Assembly (NCBI GenBank): GCA_020630015.1
Contig: JAHDCF010000004.1
Span: 50,876-114,875, forward strand
DNA length: 64,000 bases
Direction of reading: 5' to 3'
From: Planktomarina sp.
GTDB taxonomy: Bacteria > Pseudomonadota > Alphaproteobacteria > Rhodobacterales > Rhodobacteraceae
Shown: piece after piece, positions 45,862 through 53,000 of the stretch
Numbering within the stretch: position 1 is the first letter of the stretch
Layout: every line of letters starts with the position of its first letter
Made by a program: the position numbers and the translations under genes
The notes under the pieces: model-generated
What the model was told of the DNA's origin: nothing
What the model saw: only the letters and a program-made list of their open reading frames with translations
Database searches by the model: none

Positions 45862-46614
45862 TCAAACCATTTTGAAATTCTGGCCCAAATATACGCGTTT
45901 GACGTTATCATCATTGATGATTTCTTCGGTTGTCCCGCTCATCAAAACATGGCCATCGTGAAGGATATATGCCCGATCAACGATTTCAAGCGTCTCTCGC
46001 ACATTGTGGTCCGTAATCAGCACCCCTAATCCACGGCTTTTGAGATCAGAAACCAGTTTTCTAATTTCACCTACGGCAATAGGATCCACTCCCGCAAAAG
46101 GCTCATCCAAAAGCAGGTATTTTGGGTTGGCTGCGATGCAGCGTGCAATTTCTACGCGCCGCCGTTCACCGCCCGAAAGCGCCAGCGCAGGTGCCTGTCG
46201 AAGGTGGCTAATGGAGAATTCGTTCAAAAGTTCTTCTAGTCGATCTCTTCTTTTGCGGCGGTTTTTTTCTGAAATTTCAAGAATTGCCATGATGTTGCCT
46301 TCTACATCAAGACCCCTGAAAATTGACATTTCTTGAGGAAGATAGCCAATTCCCAACTTCACGCGTCGATACATCGGCAAACGCGAAACATCCTTGCCAT
46401 CAACTAAAACTTTTCCACCGTCTGGCGTAACAAGACCGGCTACGGAATAAAAACACGTTGTCTTGCCCGATCCGTTTGGGCCCAACAAGGCCACCACTTC
46501 ACCACGGTGCAATTCCATACTGACGTCTCGAATGACGACCTTTTTGCGATAGCTTTTGCGAAGGGATTGAACCTTAAGCCCACCATCCCCGTTTGATATC
46601 GAAAGCTCTGCCAT
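45862..46614 (-). CDS. lptB: LPS export ABC transporter ATPase LptB
   Basis: Cytosolic motor that powers extraction of lipopolysaccharide from the inner membrane with LptFG. The 250-residue protein has Walker A ALLGPNGSGKTT, the LptB-type GYLPQEMSIFRGLDVEGNI, signature ALSGGERRRVEIAR, Walker B YLLLDEPFAGVDPIA and switch TDHNVRETL. The start is directly adjacent to the lptA stop. Part of lptC-lptA-lptB on the minus strand. Confidence 0.96.
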   Translation of the reverse strand: MAELSISNGDGGLKVQSLRKSYRKKVVIRDVSMELHRGEVVALLGPNGSGKTTCFYSVAGLVTPDGGKVLVDGKDVSRLPMYRRVKLGIGYLPQEMSIFRGLDVEGNIMAILEISEKNRRKRRDRLEELLNEFSISHLRQAPALALSGGERRRVEIARCIAANPKYLLLDEPFAGVDPIAVGEIRKLVSDLKSRGLGVLITDHNVRETLEIVDRAYILHDGHVLMSGTTEEIINDDNVKRVYLGQNFKMV

Positions 46615-47091
46615 TTATTGGCCCGTTCCTGTTTGCAAAATGGTTCGAACATTTCCATCGAAAACAGCGCTTCCATTTCGCAAATTTATTCGCACACGAT
46701 CCCCCATTATGGCACTTTGCCCTTGTGACAAAAGAACCTGACCAGACATGGTCAGACTTCCATCGGCCAATGCATAATCTGCCGATTGCGCTTCAATCGC
46801 ATCGGTGGAAGTGGTGAATGTTACACCACCAGTTGCACGAATACGGCTAATGCCATTACCATTCGTGATCACTTCAACTCTTTGAGCAGCTAAACGGAAA
46901 TCGCCCTGACCAATCAGAACGTTTCCTTCGAATACTGAAGAACGCGCATCGCGATTTATCTTAAGACTGTCGGCGGATGTTTCGATAGGGGCGGAAGGAT
47001 CAATGCTGAGACCACTTAACGATACGCCCGTTTGCGCAGACAACTGAGTTGCCAAGAAAAGTGTAAAAATAAATGTCGCAAAGTGTTTCAC
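46615..47091 (-). CDS. lptA: Periplasmic LPS-transport protein LptA
   Basis: Forms the periplasmic bridge that carries lipopolysaccharide to the outer membrane. It is 158 residues with a signal peptide (about 1-19, ending LSA). The OstA/LptA beta-jellyroll repeats include SVFEGNVLIGQGDFRLAAQR and TMSGQVLLSQGQSAIMGDRV. It follows lptC by 22 bases and abuts lptB. Sequence identity in this family is low, but position and fold motifs agree. Confidence 0.88.
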   Translation of the reverse strand: MKHFATFIFTLFLATQLSAQTGVSLSGLSIDPSAPIETSADSLKINRDARSSVFEGNVLIGQGDFRLAAQRVEVITNGNGISRIRATGGVTFTTSTDAIEAQSADYALADGSLTMSGQVLLSQGQSAIMGDRVRINLRNGSAVFDGNVRTILQTGTGQ

Positions 47092-47113
47092 AGTTTTTTC
47101 CCCGGTTTGGAGC

Positions 47114-47701
47114 TTAGGGTTGGTATATCAGCCGCACATTTCCTGTAAATTGAATTTCTAAACCTTGTTCATTCTGATGCATTCGCATCGTATCAGCGGT
47201 TAAGATTCCAATTTCGCTTGTTGCGGAAATTCCAGTTTGTGTTTCAAAAATTTGAGATTTCAAGTTAGCGGTTATTTCTTGCGCTTTGATGGTCAGACCG
47301 CCGGATGTGAACGTGGTCACTCCGCCGTCTAATTGGGCCATCTCGGGTGATATGACGCCATGACCACTTGTCAAACGCAGGGCACGACCATCTTGCGAAC
47401 GCAATCTTAATTGAAGGTCTTCTGCTGTGAACAAGTCTGGTTTTTCGGCGTCAGGTTTTGCATATGCTGCGGTCAACGTAATCTCAGCACCGTTGGAAGT
47501 TGTGCCTTCAAAATACGGACGTGAGATTCTTTGTTCTTTTACGATCTCACCGACGTTCAAAGTTGCATAAGGGATCGACTGCGTAACGTCGACTTTGCCC
47601 GAAAACAAGAAAAGTGTGGACAGCAATGCCAAAGCGAACATCGGCAGAATAACCTTTAACCAAACCACAAAGGTTGAATATAGATCGCCTTGTCGAAACA
47701 C
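47114..47701 (-). CDS. lptC: LPS export accessory protein LptC
   Basis: A 195-residue bitopic inner-membrane protein passing lipopolysaccharide from LptBFG to LptA. One N-terminal transmembrane helix (about residues 12-32) precedes a periplasmic OstA-like domain rich in beta strands (ENLTAAYAKPDAE-type region, then HGVISPEMAQLDGGV). The call depends on this architecture and on position immediately before lptA. It follows rnd with a 48-base gap. Confidence 0.85.
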   Translation of the reverse strand: MFRQGDLYSTFVVWLKVILPMFALALLSTLFLFSGKVDVTQSIPYATLNVGEIVKEQRISRPYFEGTTSNGAEITLTAAYAKPDAEKPDLFTAEDLQLRLRSQDGRALRLTSGHGVISPEMAQLDGGVTTFTSGGLTIKAQEITANLKSQIFETQTGISATSEIGILTADTMRMHQNEQGLEIQFTGNVRLIYQP

Positions 47702-47749
47702 TATGTCGCCCTTTTATTGTGTTTGTTTTTGATGTTCACACTTCAGACT

Positions 47750-48364
47750 TTATGAGTGAGAAAAAATATCTGTGTCTGGCCAACCTGCAAGGTCTAGTTT
47801 TGCTCGCATCGGTAAAAAGTCAAAACACGCTTGCGCGATTTCTTGACGATCCTCCCGCGCAAGTCGCACATCCAAATGCTGGCGAAGTTGGTGAAGATAT
47901 AAAACATCTGATGCCGCGTATTCCACTTGTGCTGGGGTAAGTGTTTGTGCGCCCCAATCAGAAGATTGTTGTTGTTTGGAAATATCTATCGATAGCATTT
48001 CTTGAAGTAAGTTCTTCAAACCGTGGCGGTCTGTGTATGTGCGCACCAAGCGGCTGGCGATTTTGGTACAGTAAACTGGAGCAGTTAGGGCACCAAATGC
48101 GTGGTACAACGCCGCGATATCGAAACGACCAAAATGAAAAAGCTTAAGCGTTTGCTTATCTTCCAACATGGCACACAAATTCGGAGCGGAAGTCTGCCCC
48201 TTTGAAATTTGAACCAAATGGGCGTTACCATCCCCGTCGGACAACTGAACAACACACAGTCGATCGCGCTGAGGGTTTAGCCCCATCGTCTCACAATCAA
48301 TTGCAACTACCGGTCCAAGTTTTAGATCATTGGGCAGGTCGCCTTGGTAAACATGATTTGCCAT
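47750..48364 (-). CDS. Ribonuclease D-type 3'-5' exonuclease
   Basis: DEDDy-family exoribonuclease of 204 residues. ExoI AIDCETMGLNP (Asp, Glu), ExoII LFHFGRFDIAALYHAF (Asp) and ExoIII VEYAASDVLYLHQL (Tyr, Asp) are all present. It lacks the HRDC domains of E. coli RNase D and is about half its length, as is usual for the short alphaproteobacterial form. It probably trims tRNA or other RNA 3' ends. Upstream neighbour of lptC on the same strand. Confidence 0.88.
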   Translation of the reverse strand: MANHVYQGDLPNDLKLGPVVAIDCETMGLNPQRDRLCVVQLSDGDGNAHLVQISKGQTSAPNLCAMLEDKQTLKLFHFGRFDIAALYHAFGALTAPVYCTKIASRLVRTYTDRHGLKNLLQEMLSIDISKQQQSSDWGAQTLTPAQVEYAASDVLYLHQLRQHLDVRLAREDRQEIAQACFDFLPMRAKLDLAGWPDTDIFSHS

Positions 48365-48493
48365 GCGTTATCCTTTACTATCTGAAATCTTGGTGCGTGT
48401 TTGGGCGTATTCTGTCAACACTACGCCGGATTTTGCTGGTCGTCATCTTCGAATGATCTTAAGACGAATGTTGACTTAGTCTTGGGGGAAAAA

Positions 48494-49606
48494 ATGGCTC
48501 AGAAAACCGTTGTGAACAGTTGGAACGAATGGGATCCGTTAAAACATGTGATTGTCGGTCGTGCCGATGATTGCCATATTCCACCCGAAGAACCCGCGCT
48601 TGATGCAAAAGTTCCAGAAGATAGCGACATGCGTGGTCAATGGGGACGCCGCCCGCAAGAAACCATTGATCGTGCTAACGAACTTTTGGATAATTTTGCA
48701 AAACAACTGGAAGATCGCGGAATCAGAGTTGATCGCCCAACACCAATTGATCACAGTTTGCCAGCGACGACACCTGACTTTCACACCGAAAGTCAATTTG
48801 GGTGTATGCCACCGCGCGATGTTTTGTTGACCGTTGGATCAGAGATACTGGAAGCAACGATGTCTTATCGGTGTCGTTGGTTTGAATACCTAAACTATCG
48901 ACCGTTGATGCAAAAATACTGGGACGAAGACCCCAACTTCCGCCACGAAGCAGCGCCCAAGCCCAGGTTAACAGATGCCGATTATCATCCAGATTATTTG
49001 TCGGATAAAATCGGTGTGGAAAAACGGCTTCAGTGGGCCGCGGAAAAATTCTTTGTTACAACGGAGGAAGAACCGCTTTTTGACGCGGCTGATGTTTTGC
49101 GCTTTGGCAAAGATCTGGTGGTGCAGCACGGGTTTACAACAAACATGAAAGGGATCGAATGGATCAGGCGCCATTTCCCTGATCATCGTGTTCATGCTGT
49201 GAACTTCCCAGGTGACCCTTATCCAATCCACATTGACGCAACGTTTACCCCGTTAAGACCTGGTCTGATCTTAAACAATCCTCAGCGACGTTTGCCGGAA
49301 GACCAACGCGAAATGTTTGAAAAAAATGATTGGCAAATTGTGGATGCGGCACAACCTGCGCATAACGCTCCTCCTCCACTATGCTATTCTTCAACTTGGC
49401 TTTCGATGAATGTTCTGGTTTTGGATCCAAAGACAGTTTGTGTTGAAAAATCTGAAGTATATCAGGCCGAGCAGATGGATAAACTTGGTATGGAAGTCGT
49501 GGAAGTCGATCTGCGAGATGCATATGCTTTTGGTGGAGGTTTGCATTGCTGCACAGCAGATGTTTACCGCGAGGGAAGTTGTGAAGATTACTTCCCGAAA
49601 TCCTAG
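48494..49606 (+). CDS. Glycine amidinotransferase-like enzyme (GATM/AGAT family)
   Basis: Moves the amidino group of arginine to an amine acceptor, giving ornithine and (with glycine) guanidinoacetate. The 370-residue protein from the ATG at 48494 (GGGGGAA upstream) is strikingly like eukaryotic AGAT. It has FDAADVLRFGKDL (catalytic Asp), PIHIDATFTPLRPG (His246) and GGGLHCCTADV (nucleophile Cys352). NEWDPLKHVIVGR near the start is also conserved. Inosamine or other acceptors used by relatives cannot be excluded. It is a single-gene unit with no guanidinoacetate methyltransferase or creatine gene nearby. The longer open frame from 48401 is not used. Confidence 0.85.
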   Translation: MAQKTVVNSWNEWDPLKHVIVGRADDCHIPPEEPALDAKVPEDSDMRGQWGRRPQETIDRANELLDNFAKQLEDRGIRVDRPTPIDHSLPATTPDFHTESQFGCMPPRDVLLTVGSEILEATMSYRCRWFEYLNYRPLMQKYWDEDPNFRHEAAPKPRLTDADYHPDYLSDKIGVEKRLQWAAEKFFVTTEEEPLFDAADVLRFGKDLVVQHGFTTNMKGIEWIRRHFPDHRVHAVNFPGDPYPIHIDATFTPLRPGLILNNPQRRLPEDQREMFEKNDWQIVDAAQPAHNAPPPLCYSSTWLSMNVLVLDPKTVCVEKSEVYQAEQMDKLGMEVVEVDLRDAYAFGGGLHCCTADVYREGSCEDYFPKS

Positions 49607-49641
49607 AAGCTAGGCTTTGGTGCGCTGAATATTTGAAATTT

Positions 49642-49661
49642 GATTTTGGTGCACCAAAATC
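49642..49661. repeat. Perfect 20-bp palindrome
   Basis: GATTTTGGTGCACCAAAATC is a perfect inverted repeat, 35 bases after the amidinotransferase stop. No T-run follows on either strand, so it does not look like an intrinsic terminator. A half copy of its core (TTTGGTGC) occurs 29 bases upstream at 49616-49623. It could be a protein-binding site for the following gene. Confidence 0.6.
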
Positions 49662-49823
49662 GTTAGCGTTCAAAAACTGAAGCTTGGCGTATTGCGTTTT
49701 GTCGAGTATCGTTTCTGCAACCAACAGTGGTTTATTTTTTATTAGTTATATCCCTTGAGGAGTAGAGGGACTGTTTCGATCGTGGTTTCTAAATAAATCC
49801 GGCCAACGGATGAGGGATCAAAA

Positions 49824-50681
49824 TTGGAAGATTTGCCAAAGATACTGATCACGACTCGATTTTCCTTTTTTGGGTTGTCTGGCTGGAAAAGCGAGTTTTC
49901 GACGAACCCTGACTATTTGTTCGATGAGAACAGGTTGTTGCAAAGGTTTTGGCTGTTTGAGCATATAACACTGCGAAGTCTGGCATCCCAAACAGACAAG
50001 GATTTTCATTACTTCGTATTATCCAGCAACATGATGCCAAAATGGGCACAAAACAAACTTGAACAATTGTGCCGTACATATGTGGGTGCAGGACGGTATA
50101 CGATAAGATTTGCTCGCCCCGCACCAGCGAGACGTTACCAACGTTTGATGCAGGTTGAATTGGCTGGCGATGGATTGGTGACCCAAGTGGTTTTAGATGA
50201 CGATGATGCACTATCAAACGATTTTGTCGAAACCCTCCGAATTCAAATTTCAGAGTTTGATTTTTCAAACGAAGAGATGTTTCCGCATTTTTTGACCTTC
50301 CCATTTGGATATGTGCTGGGTCTTCGTGAAGACAACACTTGTGTTTGGACCCACGGGTACAAATTTATCAATCTTGGTTTGACCTTGATCGGAAGCCGCC
50401 ACCAAAAGAATATTTTTGCAATTAACCATCGAAACGCTCCAAAGATCTATGGGTTCACCACCCAATATGACAAGCCCATGTATGTTCGAACACTCAGCAA
50501 CGTGAATGACTCCCACGTTGTTGTGAAAGATAAATGGAAAGAGATAGAAGATTGGCAAACGAACGAAGATATCTCCCTTAGATTTCCATTTATGCGAATA
50601 TCCACCTTTGAGGATTACCATCAGTTGGCAAAGCCGAAACATGATGATCCGTTATCGTACACTGCCGAAGCGGCAGAGTAG
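49824..50681 (+). CDS. Putative rhamnosyltransferase-like glycosyltransferase
   Basis: A 285-residue cytosolic protein resembling the 'putative rhamnosyl transferase' family. It has ILITTRFSFFG at the start, RFWLFEHITLRSLASQTDKD, and the putative DxD cluster VVLDDDDALSNDFV (about residues 118-131). The start is a TTG at 49824 behind TGAGGGA (49811-49817); no in-frame ATG fits the family start. Sugar specificity is not established. It sits alone between the amidinotransferase and the Rieske operon. Confidence 0.65.
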   Translation: MEDLPKILITTRFSFFGLSGWKSEFSTNPDYLFDENRLLQRFWLFEHITLRSLASQTDKDFHYFVLSSNMMPKWAQNKLEQLCRTYVGAGRYTIRFARPAPARRYQRLMQVELAGDGLVTQVVLDDDDALSNDFVETLRIQISEFDFSNEEMFPHFLTFPFGYVLGLREDNTCVWTHGYKFINLGLTLIGSRHQKNIFAINHRNAPKIYGFTTQYDKPMYVRTLSNVNDSHVVVKDKWKEIEDWQTNEDISLRFPFMRISTFEDYHQLAKPKHDDPLSYTAEAAE

Positions 50682-50775
50682 CCATCACATAAAGTCAAAT
50701 TGTTTGAATTGACCGGGTTAAATTCCTGTGCAAACTCTATTCGTCGGCATCGTTTACGCGGCGAAGGGATTTCAA

Positions 50776-51903
50776 ATGAAAGATGCAGCAACAGAGCTGA
50801 AAGAGAACGTTTCAGTAGCCTTCGAACAGGCGCGGGCAATGCCACCGTCGGTTTACACATCAGATGATTTTCTTAAGCGTGAACTCCAACAGATTTTTGC
50901 GAAAGATTGGTTCTGTGTGGGCCGCGCCAGTGCTTTGGATAAACCCGGCGATTACGTGACGCTAGAACTGGCTGATCAACCCATCATCGTTTTGCGCGAC
51001 AGCGCTGGTGAGTTGAAAGCAATGTCAAACGTGTGCCGGCACAGGATGTCGACCCTGCTTGAAGGGCAAGGCAACACCAAAAGCATTGTCTGTCCGTATC
51101 ACGCTTGGACTTACAATCTGGATGGTAGCCTGCGGGGCGCGCCAGCGATGACGCTGAACGAAGGGTTTTGCAAATCCGACTACAAACTGCCCGACGTGCG
51201 TTGTCAGGAATGGTTGGGCTGGGCATTTGTAACCTTGAATCCGAATGCGCCGGAAGTGGCCGATCAACTGTCAAAGGTTGAAGACCTTGTCGGTGATTAT
51301 GACATGTCGAATTACACCCAAACCTTTTTTGAGACCCATGTCTGGGACACAAACTGGAAGGTTTTGGCGGAAAACTTCATGGAAAGTTATCACCTGCCGG
51401 TCTGCCACGCCGGTACCATTGGGGGATTGTCCAAACTTGAGGAAATGATTTGCCCACCTGGCGAAGATGCATTCAATTACCACACTATTTTGAAAGATGA
51501 GTCCCTGCGCATTGCAATGGCACATCCATCAAACACGCGGATGGAAGGCGATCGTCGTCGCACAACTTATTTACTGGCGATTTATCCCAGCCTTCTTATC
51601 ACGCTGACGCCAGGGTATTTCTGGTATCTGACGCTGCACCCAGAAGGGGTTGGCAAGGTGCGGATCGGTTTTGGTGGCGGGATGTCGAATGATTATTCTG
51701 ACGACCCAGACGCACAGGAAAACTTCAACCAACTCAAGACATTGCTGGATGAGGTGAACGTGGAGGATAAGGGGTGCACGGAAAAGGTTTACAAAGGTCT
51801 GTCTTCTGATGGGGCCACGCCCGGGCATCTTTCGCATTTAGAGCGCCCAAACTACGACTTTGCCCACTACATCAACAAACGCATCCAGTCTGCAGACGCT
51901 TAG
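50776..51903 (+). CDS. Rieske non-heme iron monooxygenase, alpha subunit (first copy)
   Basis: A 375-residue ring-hydroxylating/N-dealkylating-type oxygenase. The ATG at 50776 follows AAGGGA. Rieske [2Fe-2S] ligands are Cys87/His89 (NVCRHR) and Cys106/His109 (VCPYHAW). The mononuclear iron site is ENFMESYHLPVCH with His206 and His211. The bridging residue is Glu203 where most family members have Asp. Glu at this place is reported for the carnitine oxygenase CntA, and the general layout suits quaternary-amine oxygenases (CntA, GbcA, choline monooxygenase). The substrate is unknown. No reductase partner is nearby. RidA follows 9 bases later. Confidence 0.85.
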   Translation: MKDAATELKENVSVAFEQARAMPPSVYTSDDFLKRELQQIFAKDWFCVGRASALDKPGDYVTLELADQPIIVLRDSAGELKAMSNVCRHRMSTLLEGQGNTKSIVCPYHAWTYNLDGSLRGAPAMTLNEGFCKSDYKLPDVRCQEWLGWAFVTLNPNAPEVADQLSKVEDLVGDYDMSNYTQTFFETHVWDTNWKVLAENFMESYHLPVCHAGTIGGLSKLEEMICPPGEDAFNYHTILKDESLRIAMAHPSNTRMEGDRRRTTYLLAIYPSLLITLTPGYFWYLTLHPEGVGKVRIGFGGGMSNDYSDDPDAQENFNQLKTLLDEVNVEDKGCTEKVYKGLSSDGATPGHLSHLERPNYDFAHYINKRIQSADA

Positions 51904-51912
51904 GACATCGCT

Positions 51913-52329
51913 ATGGCCCACACTCGCATTCGCAAATTCAATACCAAAGAAACTTACCCTGAACAAAACCTCGATAACGACCTGTGTCAGGCTGTGGTGA
52001 CCGAAGGCGGAAAAACTGTTTGGTTGCGCGGGCAGTGCCCGCAGAATCTGGATGATGCCAAGAATATTGAAAGCAATGATCCCGTCGAACAAACCCACAA
52101 AGTCATGCAAAACATTAAACAGCTGATCGAAGAGGCCGGCGGCGAGATGGAGCATCTGGTAAAAGTTGTGGTTTACATCACCGATGTGCGCCACCGTGAA
52201 GCAGTTTACCGCACAATGGGCGAATATATCAAAGGCGTACACCCGGTATCGACCGGTTTGGTTGTTCAAGCCTTGGCTCGTCCAGAGTGGTTGGTTGAAA
52301 TTGATGGCACTGCGGTGATCCCGGCATGA
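51913..52329 (+). CDS. RidA/YjgF family protein
   Basis: A 138-residue RidA-like protein. Canonical RidA hydrolyses reactive enamines/imines to ketones plus ammonia. The family C-terminus is clear: ALARPEWLVEIDGTAVIP, with the Arg that binds the substrate carboxylate, and VVVYITDVRHREAVYRTMGE before it. It is encoded between a Rieske oxygenase and a DUF1028 protein and overlaps the latter by 4 bases (ATGA). That makes a pathway-specific role more likely than general housekeeping. It differs from short housekeeping RidA in having a longer N-terminal segment. Confidence 0.87.
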   Translation: MAHTRIRKFNTKETYPEQNLDNDLCQAVVTEGGKTVWLRGQCPQNLDDAKNIESNDPVEQTHKVMQNIKQLIEEAGGEMEHLVKVVVYITDVRHREAVYRTMGEYIKGVHPVSTGLVVQALARPEWLVEIDGTAVIPA

Positions 52330-53000
52330 CGTTTTCACTAGTGGCCCGTTGTGCCGACACAGGTATGTTTGGCATTGCAATTTCATCGTCGTCACCCGCC
52401 GTTGCGGCCCGATGTGCTTACACGCGCGCAGGCGTTGGCGCGGTGGCCAGCCAGAACATTACTGATCCGCGACTTGGCCCATTTGCCTTGGATTTGATGC
52501 AAGGCGGCATGACTGCAGCTGAAGCCGTGGCAGGCGTGCGTGATCAGGGGCAGTTCATCGAATACCGGCAGGTTTTGGCAATCGACGCAAAAGGCCAAAC
52601 CGCAATCCATTCAGGGCCAAAATCGTTGGGTATCTGGACAGATGCGGCAGGAACCAATGTGATTTCAGCGGGCAACCTTCTGGCCAATGAAACTGTACCG
52701 CAAGCCATTGTGAACGGCTTTGAATCTGCTTCAGGCCATTTTGGCGACCGGCTGATTGCGGCCATGCGTGCGGGCCTTGCAGCCGGTGGTGAAGCCGGGC
52801 CGGTTCATTCCGCTGGCATGCAACTGTGCGACCAAGTTGCATGGCCGGTTGCTGATTTGCGCTGTGACTGGACCGAAGATTGCCCGATCGAGGCCGTCGC
52901 TTCAGCTTGGGATGTCTACAAACCGCAACTGGAAGCTTACGTCCAACGCGCGCTCGATCCGCGGGAAGCGCCATCATACGGAGTTCCTGGCGATGAATGA
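52326..53000 (+). CDS. DUF1028 family protein (Ntn-hydrolase-like)
   Basis: A 224-residue protein of the DUF1028 family: MTFSLVARCADTGMFGIAIS at the start, CAYTRAGVGAVASQNITDP, and GNLLANETVPQAIVNGF. From memory the family is grouped with the Ntn-hydrolase fold. In that case Thr2, exposed after Met removal, could be the nucleophile, but no member's reaction is firmly established to my knowledge. It overlaps RidA by 4 bases and the next Rieske gene by 8. GC is visibly high here: 43 of 60 bases in 52741-52800. Confidence 0.88.
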   Translation: MTFSLVARCADTGMFGIAISSSSPAVAARCAYTRAGVGAVASQNITDPRLGPFALDLMQGGMTAAEAVAGVRDQGQFIEYRQVLAIDAKGQTAIHSGPKSLGIWTDAAGTNVISAGNLLANETVPQAIVNGFESASGHFGDRLIAAMRAGLAAGGEAGPVHSAGMQLCDQVAWPVADLRCDWTEDCPIEAVASAWDVYKPQLEAYVQRALDPREAPSYGVPGDE

